This document shows, in pieces, positions 1-8,491 of a stretch of 64,000 nt of DNA. The notes beneath the pieces are model-generated. The model was not told the DNA's origin and did not search any database. It saw nothing but the letters and a program-made list of their open reading frames with translations. Position 1 is the first letter of the stretch. Each line of letters opens with the position of its first letter. Origin of the DNA: an uncultured Collinsella sp. (lineage in GTDB: Bacteria > Actinomycetota > Coriobacteriia > Coriobacteriales > Coriobacteriaceae); assembly GCA_902482035.1 (NCBI GenBank), contig CABSYW010000010.1, positions 1 to 64,000 of the forward strand. The letters run 5' to 3'. The translations under genes and the position numbers were made by a program.

Positions 1-48
1 CACGAGCGGGGGCTCCTATCTTTTTAGTGCCCTCGGATTGGGTCATAG

Positions 49-1413
49 TGTCTGTTCAACAGCGCCAACGCAGGTCTTGCCATCTACACCTGTGCTCAGT
101 TCGTCATTACGGCCGCCTGCATGGCCTATTCCATTTCGTCGCTGCGCAAACTGGGCGTGAGCCTGCCGGTTCGCGGTGCGATCCTGCTGTTCTTTGCGTT
201 TATGCCGATGTTCTCTAACTACGCGGCGCTGCTCACCAAAGACGTGCTGTTTGCCGACGCGTTCTTGGTGCTGCTGGTACAGACCGTCAAGCTCGTGGCA
301 TGTGGCTTGCCCCGTCGTGATGCCAATGCCGAGCGAGCGGGCGAGAAAGCCCCCGTGCTCTTTGCGTGCCACGACTGGCTGCTGCTCGCTCTGGGCGCCA
401 TGGGTTCCACATTTCTGCGCAACGGCGGCCTGGTGTTTCCCCTGGCGGCATGCGTAATCGCGGCGGCGTTTTGCGTATGGGACGTGCATGTGGCTCGTCG
501 TGCAGCCAAGCAGACTGGTGCTGCGCCTTCGGGCGCCATCCCGCGTTTCCGCTGGGTTGGCGTTCTCGCGGTGCTCGCGCTCTGCCTTGCCTCTAATATG
601 TACTTCACCAAGGTCTTTATGCCGGCGCACGACATTACGCCCGGTTCCAAGCGCGAAATCCTCTCGATTCCGTTCCAGCAGACGGCTCGTTTCGTCCAAA
701 AGCACGACGGCCTCAACTCGGGCGTCAACCCTACGGTTAAGGAGGACGGCACCATCGTGGAGGCGCCCTGCGACGGTTTGGTAACCGATGAGGAGCGCGC
801 TGCGATCGATCGGGTGCTCAAGTACGAGAACCTGGGCCGCCGCTACAACCCCGACAAGTCCGATGCCGTCAAGAACTGCTTTAACGAGTACGCCTCGCAG
901 GAGGACATCGATGCCTATTTTGCGGTATGGGCCCAGATGTTTAAGAAGGATCCCGAGTGCTATATTTCGGCGCTTATCAATAACTACTATGGTTATTTTT
1001 ATCCGAGCGCGCGCGATGCCTGGGTCTACAGCACGGCGCGTAGTGCCGAGATCATGGCGCGTCCCGACAACCTCAAGTACTTCGACTTCCATCCGGTTGA
1101 CAGCAACGTGGTGCGCTGGTGCGACCACCTGATCAATCTGTACCGTGTAGCGGTGCAGCGCATCCCGTTTATTTCGCTCACCATGAGCTCGGCCACCTAC
1201 GTGTGGATCATGGTCGCCGTGGTGGTCTACTTGCTGCGTCGTCATTCATGGCGTGCGCTGGCGATCTGGGTGCCGCTGTTGGGCGTGCTCGCTGTGTGCC
1301 TGATTGGCCCGTGCAACGGCTCGACTTACATGCGCTACCTGTATCCGGTCATCGCCTGCATGCCCTTCGCCATCGGCGCCACCGTCACCCGCAGCGACTT
1401 CTTCTGGTTCTAA
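49..1413 (+). CDS. DUF6020-like polytopic membrane protein, C-terminal part (frame broken at left edge)
   Basis: Hydrophobic protein with about six membrane segments, a soluble loop of about 200 residues and two C-terminal membrane segments ending near YMRYLYPVIACMPFAIG. The motif STFLRNGGLVFPLA resembles DUF6020 proteins, which are GT-C-like membrane proteins, probably glycosyltransferases of unknown substrate. The frame is open from base 49 (CLFNSANAGLAIYTCAQF), and this stretch before the first ATG at 121 looks like true protein. Upstream in this frame there are stops at 25-27 and 46-48, while the +2 frame reads GSYLFSALGLGHSV, a plausible continuation. The gene therefore probably starts outside the window and is frameshifted near base 50, or the sequence has an error there. 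The family call is moderately sure; the substrate is unknown. Confidence 0.6.
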   Translation, partial: CLFNSANAGLAIYTCAQFVITAACMAYSISSLRKLGVSLPVRGAILLFFAFMPMFSNYAALLTKDVLFADAFLVLLVQTVKLVACGLPRRDANAERAGEKAPVLFACHDWLLLALGAMGSTFLRNGGLVFPLAACVIAAAFCVWDVHVARRAAKQTGAAPSGAIPRFRWVGVLAVLALCLASNMYFTKVFMPAHDITPGSKREILSIPFQQTARFVQKHDGLNSGVNPTVKEDGTIVEAPCDGLVTDEERAAIDRVLKYENLGRRYNPDKSDAVKNCFNEYASQEDIDAYFAVWAQMFKKDPECYISALINNYYGYFYPSARDAWVYSTARSAEIMARPDNLKYFDFHPVDSNVVRWCDHLINLYRVAVQRIPFISLTMSSATYVWIMVAVVVYLLRRHSWRALAIWVPLLGVLAVCLIGPCNGSTYMRYLYPVIACMPFAIGATVTRSDFFWF

Positions 1414-1449
1414 TTTGGTGCATTGAGGGCCAGGTTTCTTTGCACCAAA
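1414..1449. repeat. Short hairpin repeat, TTTGGTGCA arms
   Basis: TTTGGTGCA and TGCACCAAA enclose a core with GGCCAGGT and are followed by GGGGACA. It is a degraded member of the same family as the element at 37476-37508 and lies directly after the stop codon of the upstream gene. Confidence 0.6.
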
Positions 1450-1578
1450 GGGGACATCATCACGACGCCTTCATTTTGGGGTTTATCTCGCAGGCCAGTA
1501 GGTATATCATAACGACGTTTGTTTATATTGCCCGAGCATCTGCGCTGGGCTTTAGGTCGAAACCGATAGGAGACACGT

Positions 1579-2385
1579 ATGTCCGGACACTCTAAGTGGG
1601 CCACAACCAAGCATCGTAAGGGCGCGCAGGACGCCAAGCGTTCCGCCCTCTTCTCCAAGCTGAGCCGCAACATCACCGTTGCTGCCCGTCTCGGCGGCGA
1701 CCCGCTGCCCGAGAACAACGCCAGCCTCGCCGCTGCCGTTGCCAAGGCCAAGGCTCAGTCCATGCCTAAGGACAAGATCAAGTCCGCTATCGACAAGGCA
1801 TTTGGTTCGGGTGCTGACGCTGCCGTCTACGAGAACATCGTGTACGAGGGCTACGGTCCCGCCGGTGTCGCCGTCTACGTCGACTGCCTGACCGACAACC
1901 GCAACCGTACCGCCGCTGATGTCCGTTCCGCCTTCTCCCACGCTGGTGGCAACCTGGGCACCTCCGGCTCCGTCGCCTTCCAGTTTGAGCGCAAGGGCCA
2001 GATTGTCGTCGCCAAGGAGATCCTGGACGAGAACGCCAAGAAGGAGACCATGATCGCCAACGGTGCTGCCGGCGACGAGGATGAGTTTATGATGGCGATC
2101 GCCGAGGCCGGTGGCGAGGACTACGAGGACGCCGGCGAGGAGTGGATCGTCTGGACTGCTGCCAACGACGTTATGGCTGTCTCCAAGGCGCTCGAGGAGC
2201 AGGGCGTCCAGGTCAAGGGCTCCGAGACCACCATGGTCCCGACCACCCCGACCGAGGTTTCTGGCGCCGACGCCAAGAAGGTTCAGCGTCTCATCGACCG
2301 TCTTGAGGAGCTCGACGACGTCCAGGATGTTTACAGCACCATGGACATGACCGACGAGGTCATCGCTGCCCTCGAGGAGGAGTAG
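1579..2385 (+). CDS. yebC: YebC/PmpR family protein
   Basis: This 268-residue protein starts with MSGHSKWATTKHRKGAQDAKR, the highly conserved N-terminus of the YebC/TACO1 family. Further family blocks are NNASLAAAVAKAKAQSMPKD, YEGYGPAGVAVYVDCLTDN and NLGTSGSVAFQF. Family members have been described as DNA-binding transcriptional regulators and as translation factors that help ribosomes through proline-rich stretches, so the cytoplasmic role is assigned by family only. A binding site AGGAGACACGT precedes the ATG. It is slightly longer than the usual 240-250 residues, with the extra length in the acidic third domain. A strong terminator follows, so it appears to be transcribed alone. Confidence 0.93.
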   Translation: MSGHSKWATTKHRKGAQDAKRSALFSKLSRNITVAARLGGDPLPENNASLAAAVAKAKAQSMPKDKIKSAIDKAFGSGADAAVYENIVYEGYGPAGVAVYVDCLTDNRNRTAADVRSAFSHAGGNLGTSGSVAFQFERKGQIVVAKEILDENAKKETMIANGAAGDEDEFMMAIAEAGGEDYEDAGEEWIVWTAANDVMAVSKALEEQGVQVKGSETTMVPTTPTEVSGADAKKVQRLIDRLEELDDVQDVYSTMDMTDEVIAALEEE

Positions 2386-2455
2386 CGCCCGTACGGGTTA
2401 AGCCGTGCATATCTGGGCATAATGAAGCGAGCATGCAAGCCTCGTGGAATAGATA

Positions 2456-2498
2456 AGCCGGATCCGCGTGCGTAGAGCACCGGACCCGGCTCTTTTAT
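2456..2498 (+). terminator. Rho-independent terminator after yebC
   Basis: The stem AGCCGGATCCG / CGGACCCGGCT (one mismatch or wobble) is followed by CTTTTAT. Confidence 0.8.
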
Positions 2499-2551
2499 AA
2501 TGATGCGAACTGTTTTGCATTTCGAGAGCCGAGATTTGAAAGGAGCGCCAC

Positions 2552-3097
2552 GTGCGCGTACTCAAACGAGCCCTAGCGATCGTGTATCTTGCCGCCGCCA
2601 TCGTGGCGCTGGGTACGCTTGTCTGCCAGTTTTGGGGGCCGTATACGTATCGCTTTATGCTGCTGATGCGCGACCCCATGCCGCGCATTGTCGTGACGGC
2701 ATGCGGCGGAGTTGTGGCGATTGGCGTGCTGGTAAGCTTCTTCCGCCTGATGTTTGCTCGTCGCGAGCCGTCCTGCGTGCATCCGGCGGGGGAGCGCAAT
2801 ATCGAGGTCACGCTCGCGGCGCTTTCTTCGTGCGCCAGGGCTGCTGCAGAGCGCGACGATCGCGTGATGATCGAGCATGTCGAGGCCCGCGTCCAAGGTT
2901 CCGACGATTCGCACGTCCGTTTTAAGGTCGAGGCTATCGCGCTTGACGATAAGGACGTGGCATCTCTGGCTACCGCGATGCAGCAGCGCATCGAGGAAGC
3001 TTGCGACACCATGCTCGGCACGCCGGGTACGACCACGCGCGTCCGTTTTTTGCCGTCCAAGTCTACCGTCCAGACCGTGGAGGTTTCCGGTGAGTGA
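2552..3097 (+). CDS. amaP: AmaP-like envelope stress membrane anchor
   Basis: GTG start preceded by AAAGGAGCGCC. The 181-residue protein has two N-terminal membrane segments (about residues 8-28 and 46-66), then a cytoplasmic domain of about 110 residues with an alternating beta/alpha pattern ending in FLPSKSTVQTVEVSGE. This matches the layout of AmaP, which anchors the Asp23 alkaline-shock protein at the membrane in Gram-positives. The identification leans on its neighbours: it overlaps a DUF2273 gene by 8 bases, and an Asp23 gene follows. Sequence conservation in AmaP is low, so the name is family-level. Confidence 0.7.
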   Translation: MRVLKRALAIVYLAAAIVALGTLVCQFWGPYTYRFMLLMRDPMPRIVVTACGGVVAIGVLVSFFRLMFARREPSCVHPAGERNIEVTLAALSSCARAAAERDDRVMIEHVEARVQGSDDSHVRFKVEAIALDDKDVASLATAMQQRIEEACDTMLGTPGTTTRVRFLPSKSTVQTVEVSGE

Positions 3098-3467
3098 TAC
3101 CAATCAAGATAAGACCGCTCGTACGCCGCGCCTGACGATTGACCAGAGCGCCACGCCGGCGAGCGAACCTGTTGATTCCAAAGCAGAGGCAACTGAGTTA
3201 CAAGACGCGGCGGCCGCGGATTTTGACGAGGCTATGGGTCTCATCAAGGGTACGGGCGCTGCCATCTGGAGCTATGCTGTGCGTCATCCCAACACCACGC
3301 TCGGTGCCGTCGCTGGCTTTATCCTTGCCGTGTTGGTGCTCACGCTCGGCCTGTGGGACACGCTCGTCATTGCATTCTTCGTGCTGATCGGCGCCGTGAT
3401 CGGCCAAATTCGCGACGGCGAAAACGGGATCGTCAACTTCTTCGGCCGTCTGTTTAGCGGCCGCTAA
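3090..3467 (+). CDS. DUF2273 small integral membrane protein
   Basis: GTG start at 3090 inside the end of the upstream gene, with GTGGAGG about 8 bases before it; the 8-base overlap suggests translational coupling. The protein has 125 residues: a polar, acidic N-terminal half and two close membrane segments (around TTLGAVAGFILAVLVLTLGL and LVIAFFVLIGAVIGQ), then RDGENGIVNFFGRLFSGR. This arrangement and the phrase IGAVIGQIRDGE fit DUF2273, which is usually encoded between AmaP and Asp23. Its molecular role is unknown; a membrane partner of the Asp23 complex is an inference from gene order. The long N-terminal extension is somewhat unusual. Confidence 0.75.
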   Translation: MSDTNQDKTARTPRLTIDQSATPASEPVDSKAEATELQDAAAADFDEAMGLIKGTGAAIWSYAVRHPNTTLGAVAGFILAVLVLTLGLWDTLVIAFFVLIGAVIGQIRDGENGIVNFFGRLFSGR

Positions 3468-3511
3468 TACGTATTCGACTGTCGCATCCGCGGCAGGCAT
3501 AAGGAGGAACC

Positions 3512-4033
3512 ATGGCTTTTAATACGAAGGTCGATGTGGCCGATACCGAGCTCGAGGCAGACGAGACCGTCACCGCCGAGGCCGAGGACGTAACGCTCGA
3601 GGACGAGGCGCTCGTCGAGGCCGAGCCCGCCGATGATGCGGACGAGGATGATGAGGAAACAGACGAGTCCGAGGACTCGCTGACCTATTCCAACGGTGTG
3701 ATCGAGAAGATCGTTGCCATGGCCACCCGCGAGGTTCCGCACGTTCTGGGCATGAAGGGTAACCTCATGCACTTTGTGCAGGAGCAGTTTGGTGCCGAGA
3801 ATCTGACCAAGGGCGTGACGGTCGAGGTCACCGATGACAATCGCGTGGTCGTCAACATCTCCGTCATTATCGAGTACGGCGCCTATGCGCCCGCGATCTT
3901 CGACGATGTCAAGGCGCGTGTCACCGAGCGCCTTGCCGCGATGACCGGCCTTGAGGTGGCGGGCGTCAACCTGCGCATCGAGGACGTCATCACCCCCGAG
4001 GAGTACGAGCACCGCACCAGCCAGCACGAGTAA
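3512..4033 (+). CDS. Asp23/Gls24 family envelope stress response protein
   Basis: A very good ribosome binding site (AAGGAGGAACC) precedes the ATG. The 173-residue protein has a very acidic N-terminal 50 residues followed by an Asp23 domain: YSNGVIEKIVAMATREVPHV, then VEVTDDNRVVVNISVIIEYG and a C-terminal GLEVAGVNLRIEDVITPEEY. Asp23 is an abundant soluble protein held at the cell membrane by AmaP and linked to envelope homeostasis. The gene is third in the amaP-DUF2273-asp23 unit. The acidic N-terminal tail is longer than in the staphylococcal protein. Confidence 0.9.
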   Translation: MAFNTKVDVADTELEADETVTAEAEDVTLEDEALVEAEPADDADEDDEETDESEDSLTYSNGVIEKIVAMATREVPHVLGMKGNLMHFVQEQFGAENLTKGVTVEVTDDNRVVVNISVIIEYGAYAPAIFDDVKARVTERLAAMTGLEVAGVNLRIEDVITPEEYEHRTSQHE

Positions 4034-4037
4034 CCTT

Positions 4038-4084
4038 CCAAAAAGGGACAGGTTTGTTTTGGCAGGTTTTATCTGCGAAAACGT
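4038..4084. repeat. Hairpin repeat with GGGACAGGT core, copy 1
   Basis: CCAAAA...TTTTGG encloses AGGGACAGGTTTG and continues with GGCAGGTTTTATCTGCGAAA. A near-identical 47-base copy is at 29873-29920, also right after a stop codon. Confidence 0.85.
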
Positions 4085-4086
4085 TA

Positions 4087-4130
4087 AACGGCCGACCGCG
4101 CAAGCAAAAGCGTGGCCGGCCGTTATTTGT
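4087..4130 (+). terminator. Terminator after the asp23 operon
   Basis: AACGGCCG / CGGCCGTT, with further pairing inside (ACCGCGC / GCGTGGC), followed by ATTTGT. Confidence 0.65.
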
Positions 4131-4241
4131 ATGCCCCCCGATGTAGGCATACCGCTCGTCTAACTAGGGGTTGCAATCGTCGCGTTCCGCGTTACCCTAA
4201 TGGGCGCATTGTTTCCAAATTGTTAACGAGGGGTTGCCGTA

Positions 4242-5264
4242 ATGGCCGACGAGCACGAAACAGAAAGCAAGGCATGGGCGATTGAGGCCGCCGCGGCAGA
4301 GGCGGCATCGTGTGCTGCCGAGGAGATGCATCGTCCTCCCGTAGTGCCGATGGAGCGCGTGGTCGATCGCACCGATATCGAGCGCGGCGAGCGTGCCGGC
4401 CAAAAGCGCAGCCAGGAGCCAGGCTTCCCGCGCTTTTTTGCCGAGCTCAATCTGGGTCTGATTCTTACGGCCTTTGCCATCGTTGCGTTTAAAACCCCTA
4501 ATCACTTTGCTTTTGGCGGCACCTCGGGCATGTCGGTCATTCTGTCCACGCTGTTCCCGACTCTGCCCGTCGGCGTCTTTATGTGGATTATCAACGCGGT
4601 TCTCGTCGTTTTGGGCTTTATCTTTTTGGAGCGCAAGGCGATTCTTTGGAGCGTCTTCGCCTCGTTTGCGCTGTCCGCCTACGTCTCGCTGTTTGAGCTC
4701 TTCATTCCGACCGATGTCTCTCTGACGGGTGATATGTGGCTCGACCTGTGCTTTGCCGTCATCTTGCCGGCGCTCGGCAGTGCCATCGTCTTTGACATCG
4801 GCGCCTCGACGGGTGGCACGGACATTCTCGCTATGATCCTCAAACGCCGCACCACGCTCGAGATTGGCCGCGCCCTGCTACTGGTCGATATCGGCATCGT
4901 GACCATCGCGGCCTTTTTGTATGGCCCGCGTGTCGGTCTGTATTGCGTGCTCGGCCTGTTTGCCAAGACGCTTGTGGTCGACAAAGCCATTGAGAGCATC
5001 CATCTTCGTAAGGTCTGCACGGTCATTTGCTCCGAACCCCTTAAGGTCGAGGAGTTTATCGTCAAGCATCTCAACCGTACGGCGACCATCAGTCGCGGCT
5101 ACGGTGCCTTCTCGGGCAAGTGCGTGACGGTGATCATGAGCGTGCTGAGCCGTCGCGAGGCCGTGCAGCTGCGCCGCTATGCGCGCGAAGTCGATCCGGG
5201 TGCCTTTATCACGATCGTCGACAGCTCCGAGATCGTCGGCAAGGGTTTCCGCGGCACGAACTAG
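4242..5264 (+). CDS. YitT family membrane protein (DUF161 plus DUF2179)
   Basis: The 340-residue protein has an unusual hydrophilic N-terminal extension of about 65 residues, then five to six membrane segments starting at LNLGLILTAFAIVAFK. The block NHFAFGGTSGMSVIL and the later IGASTGGTDILAMILKRRT are the conserved DUF161/YitT repeats. The C-terminal 85 residues (VCTVICSEPLKVEEFIVK through FITIVDSSEIVGKGF) form a DUF2179 domain, a small ferredoxin-like cytoplasmic module. The family is widespread in Firmicutes and Actinobacteria and its substrate is not established. The start has GAGGGG about 9 bases upstream. It appears to be monocistronic. Confidence 0.88.
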   Translation: MADEHETESKAWAIEAAAAEAASCAAEEMHRPPVVPMERVVDRTDIERGERAGQKRSQEPGFPRFFAELNLGLILTAFAIVAFKTPNHFAFGGTSGMSVILSTLFPTLPVGVFMWIINAVLVVLGFIFLERKAILWSVFASFALSAYVSLFELFIPTDVSLTGDMWLDLCFAVILPALGSAIVFDIGASTGGTDILAMILKRRTTLEIGRALLLVDIGIVTIAAFLYGPRVGLYCVLGLFAKTLVVDKAIESIHLRKVCTVICSEPLKVEEFIVKHLNRTATISRGYGAFSGKCVTVIMSVLSRREAVQLRRYAREVDPGAFITIVDSSEIVGKGFRGTN

Positions 5265-5413
5265 CGCGGACACGCTCATCAAACAATCGAAAAGCGCCTT
5301 GCGCGTTGCAAATACGTCATCTAAGAGTATTTGTCCTCACATTGGGTGATAATGATGCCAAAGACATCGTTTGCGATCCAGGTGATTCGCTCTAGATGCG
5401 AAGGGATGATTCT

Positions 5414-6721
5414 ATGTTCTGCTCGCAGTGTGGCGCCCCCATGGGCGATAACGACAAGTTCTGCGGCGTGTGTGGTGCTCCTAATGCCGCTGGCCCCGCT
5501 CCCCAGGGACAGCCTCAGCCCCAGCAGTTTGTTCCGCAACCGCCCGTGGCGAATGCGCCAAAGGGCTGTGTGGCTCAGGCGTTCCAAGATATGACCAAGA
5601 CTCCGGGTGTGCTTCAGCGTGTATGCCAAATCGCGTTTTTGCCGGCGCTTATCTGTGTCGTGTCGGTACTCGTTCTGTTCATCCCCGTTATCGGCGGTAT
5701 TGCAGCTGCCATCGGCTTTTTGGCTGCCTACGTGGCGAGCGTGTGCAGTTCGGGCTTTGGCATCGAGTGGGGTCGCGATCTGTCGCTTAAGATCGATGAC
5801 GGCATGGAGCGTCCGTTGATGCGTTCCACGTCGTTTGGCCTCGGAGTCTTTTCGAGCGTTATTTCGGTCGTGCTCGAGGTTATCGCTGTCATTCCCGTGA
5901 TCGGTGTAGTGCTTTCGCTGGTGGAGGGCGTGGTAATTGGCGCTGCGGGCTCGTATTCTTATTACGGCTCTTATGCGCTCGAGGCTGCGCTGTTTGGCTC
6001 GCTTGGCTTGCTCGTTCTGGCTATGATTGCCACGGCGGTCCTGGGGGTCTTCTTTAAGATGTTCGCCGACATTGCCGTGATGCACTTTGCGGTGACCGGT
6101 CGCGTCGAGAGCGCGTTTTCGCTCGATAAGGTCTGGGCGGCGTTTAAGCACAACAAGACCAAGCTGTTCTGTGCTTCGTTCCTTCCCGAGTTTTTGACGG
6201 GCCTGGTCGCCAACGTTGTCACATGGATCTTGACGGTCGTCTTTGGCGCCATTGCCTCTGTCGGTATGTATAGCTACTACTATCGTCCTACGGGTATTGA
6301 GGCAATTGTTACCGGCGGTGGCGTCACGCTCGCGCTGTTCTTGGTGCTGGTCGCTTTTGTCACCGTATTTCTTACGGTCTTTGGCAAGATACTCAAGCAC
6401 CGTGCCGTTGGCTATTGGGCCGCACGCTATGCAAGCGAGTGGGCCGATGAGGATAAGGACGACGTCCTGACTTTTGTGTTGCCCTTCGAGAAGAAGTCCG
6501 CTCCCTCGGGTTACAGCGCTCCGGATGCCGAGCCCGCACCTGAGTCCGAGCCCAAGCCTGAGCCGGCACCTGCACCCGCTCCCGCGACCGAGCCTGAGCC
6601 GGCGCCCGAGTCTGAGACGGCATCTGAGCCCGAGCCTGCGCCTGAGCCTGAGCCTGAGCCGGCACCTGCACCTGAGTCGGCGTCCGAGCCAAGCTCCGAC
6701 GAGGAACCTCAGGACGAGTAG
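5414..6721 (+). CDS. Zinc-ribbon DUF4013-type membrane protein with Glu-Pro-rich tail
   Basis: I chose the ATG at 5414 because GAAGGGA lies 8 bases upstream and the protein then begins MFCSQCGAPM, a zinc ribbon at the extreme N-terminus (CSQC...CGVCG). A linker rich in Pro/Gln follows, then a domain of about 270 residues with five or six membrane segments, resembling DUF4013 (VLFIPVIGGIAAAIGFLAAY and the later HFAVTGRVESAFSLDKVW). The last 75 residues are a low-complexity array of PE, PA and PEPE dipeptides, probably an extended cytoplasmic or wall-spanning tail. No enzymatic motif is visible. The function is unknown. The repetitive tail is a likely length-variable region between strains. Confidence 0.8.
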   Translation: MFCSQCGAPMGDNDKFCGVCGAPNAAGPAPQGQPQPQQFVPQPPVANAPKGCVAQAFQDMTKTPGVLQRVCQIAFLPALICVVSVLVLFIPVIGGIAAAIGFLAAYVASVCSSGFGIEWGRDLSLKIDDGMERPLMRSTSFGLGVFSSVISVVLEVIAVIPVIGVVLSLVEGVVIGAAGSYSYYGSYALEAALFGSLGLLVLAMIATAVLGVFFKMFADIAVMHFAVTGRVESAFSLDKVWAAFKHNKTKLFCASFLPEFLTGLVANVVTWILTVVFGAIASVGMYSYYYRPTGIEAIVTGGGVTLALFLVLVAFVTVFLTVFGKILKHRAVGYWAARYASEWADEDKDDVLTFVLPFEKKSAPSGYSAPDAEPAPESEPKPEPAPAPAPATEPEPAPESETASEPEPAPEPEPEPAPAPESASEPSSDEEPQDE

Positions 6722-6730
6722 CCATGCCGT

Positions 6731-6775
6731 CTGCCATTTGGGGACGGGGTAGAAATAGTAGAAATAGCGCTTGAA
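6731..6775. repeat. Degenerate GGGGACGGGG element
   Basis: ATTTGGGGACGGGGTAGAAA followed by tandem TAGTAGAAATAG. It shares its core with the repeats at 16949-17074 and 31107-31137 but has no clear partner arm. Confidence 0.45.
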
Positions 6776-6780
6776 GAATG

Positions 6781-6820
6781 AGCGGGGGCGGACGTGTCGA
6801 AACGTCCGCCCCCGCTTTGA
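6781..6820. terminator. Terminator between convergent genes
   Basis: Perfect 14-bp stem AGCGGGGGCGGACG / CGTCCGCCCCCGCT followed by TTTGAC on the + strand. It lies between two genes that converge and can serve both directions. Confidence 0.85.
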
Positions 6821-6861
6821 CATCGCGATGTGGCTATGACTGCGAGATGCCAGCGAATCGA

Positions 6862-8325
6862 CTACTCGTCGTGCTTCTCCTCGCGGCGTGCAGCAGCGCG
6901 TGCGTCGTGGATGCCCTTGATCGCGGCATGGCGAGCCGTTCGGGCATCATGGATGGCGTCGCGAGCCTCGGCGGTCGTCGCCTTGGCAGAGCGCAACTTG
7001 GCGGCCAGATCGGGGTTGGTTTCGGCGACCGCGGTAATCGCGGGGCCGTCGAGCTCCTCTTGCGTGGGCTCGGCCAAAAAGTCGATAGCATACTGGGCGG
7101 CCACCATGGAGCCCTTTGCCAGCACGGTCTCGTCGATCTTGTAGAAGCAGGAATGTTGGGCGTACGTGGCGCCAATCTTGGGGTTGCGCGTACCTACAAA
7201 GGCGAGCACGCCCGGTACGCGACGCAGGTACTCCGAAAAATCCTCGCCCGAAAGCGTGCCGCGATAATGGCCTTGGCCGGTGGGGCCCAGGCACTTGATT
7301 ACAGCCTGACGGCAGCGCTCGCTCGAGGCGGCGTCGTTTTCGACCTTGTAGTTGGCGATGGTGTAGTCGGTGAGCTCTGCCTCGGCGCCCAAGGCGGCCG
7401 CAGTATGCTCCACGATGCGGCGCATAAGCTCCGGCATTTCCTCGTGGGTCGAATCGCCGTAGGTGCGCACTGTGCCGGCGAGGTAGGCCGTGCCGGCGAT
7501 AACGTTGCGCGCGGTGCCGCCGTGCAGCTCGCCGACGGTGATGACGGCCGGCTCGTAGGGGCTGATTTCGCGCGAAACGATGGTTTGCAGGGCGTTGACG
7601 ATCTCGGCGGCAACCATGACGGCGTCGTGACCTCGCTGGGGCATGGCGCCATGGCACGAGGTGCCGCGGACGTCGATGCGGAACCAGTCGGTATTGGCCA
7701 TGCGCGGACCGGGCTCGCAGCTCACGGTGCCGGCGTCGACCTCACTCCAGATGTGCGCGGCGTAGGCGCCATCGACGCCGTCGAGCACACCCGTGCCGAT
7801 CATGAGCTTAGCGCCCTGGCCGTTTTCCTCGCTGGGCTGGAATACGATGCGGACTTCGCCGTGGATGTCGTCGGTCATATGGCGCAGGATTTGCAGCGTT
7901 CCGAGCATCATGGCGATATGGCAGTCGTGGCCGCAGGCGTGCATGCAGCCCTCGTTGACGCTGGCGAACTCCTCGCCGGTCTGCTCGGTGACGGGCAGGG
8001 CATCGATGTCGGCGCGCAGCAGGATGCGGCGGCGTGGCGTGCCGTCCTCGCGGTAGGCATCCGGCGCGGTGCCGCGAAGGGTCGCCACAAGGCCCGTCTT
8101 AAGGGGACGCTCGTAGGGGATATTCATGGCGTCGAGCTGGTTGGCGATGTCGGAGGTTGTGCGCTCCTCGGCGAGGCTCAGCTCCGGGTGCTTATGGAAG
8201 TGGCGGCGCTGCTTGATGATGTAGGGTTCAAACTCGGTAGCGATATCTTGGATGGCTGCGGTGACGTCATCAGCCGCGCGAGCCTCGGTCGCCGCCATAA
8301 TCTGCTGTGCCTTGGTCTTCGTCAT
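6862..8325 (-). CDS. M20 family metallopeptidase / amidohydrolase
   Basis: Start at 8325 (MTKTKAQQ) because AAGGAGCAAATCGACC precedes it on the minus strand; an upstream in-frame ATG exists but has no good site. The 487-residue protein shows the M20D amidohydrolase pattern: RRHFHKHPELSLAEERT, the metal motif ACGHDCHIAMMLG with its Cys and His ligands, FQPSEENGQGAKLMI and HSSC-like YAQHSCFYKIDE. Relatives remove acyl or aminoacyl groups (aminoacylase, IAA-amino acid hydrolase, AbgB). The substrate cannot be told. The C-terminal 60 residues are an Ala/Arg-rich, charged, probably helical extension that the family usually lacks. It is divergent from the next gene. Confidence 0.9.
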   Translation of the reverse strand: MTKTKAQQIMAATEARAADDVTAAIQDIATEFEPYIIKQRRHFHKHPELSLAEERTTSDIANQLDAMNIPYERPLKTGLVATLRGTAPDAYREDGTPRRRILLRADIDALPVTEQTGEEFASVNEGCMHACGHDCHIAMMLGTLQILRHMTDDIHGEVRIVFQPSEENGQGAKLMIGTGVLDGVDGAYAAHIWSEVDAGTVSCEPGPRMANTDWFRIDVRGTSCHGAMPQRGHDAVMVAAEIVNALQTIVSREISPYEPAVITVGELHGGTARNVIAGTAYLAGTVRTYGDSTHEEMPELMRRIVEHTAAALGAEAELTDYTIANYKVENDAASSERCRQAVIKCLGPTGQGHYRGTLSGEDFSEYLRRVPGVLAFVGTRNPKIGATYAQHSCFYKIDETVLAKGSMVAAQYAIDFLAEPTQEELDGPAITAVAETNPDLAAKLRSAKATTAEARDAIHDARTARHAAIKGIHDARAAARREEKHDE

Positions 8326-8491
8326 GGTCGATTTGCTCCTTGCTGGTTTTTGCAAAATCGTACAGGCTCTCTCCAGTATGCCACCTGCCGCTAGGGCCGG
8401 TAAAGTTGCCGTTTGCCGCTTGGGGTTTTGTTACAAGGGCGGGGGAGTACACTCGGGGGTGTTGAATTTCCTGCCAGAGATGGGGATGCCC

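Noticed and set aside
6778..8394. Long + strand reading frame of 538 codons opposite the M20 amidohydrolase
   Set aside because: The minus-strand protein carries intact M20 motifs and a ribosome binding site; the + frame shows no family motif and is a GC-rich shadow.
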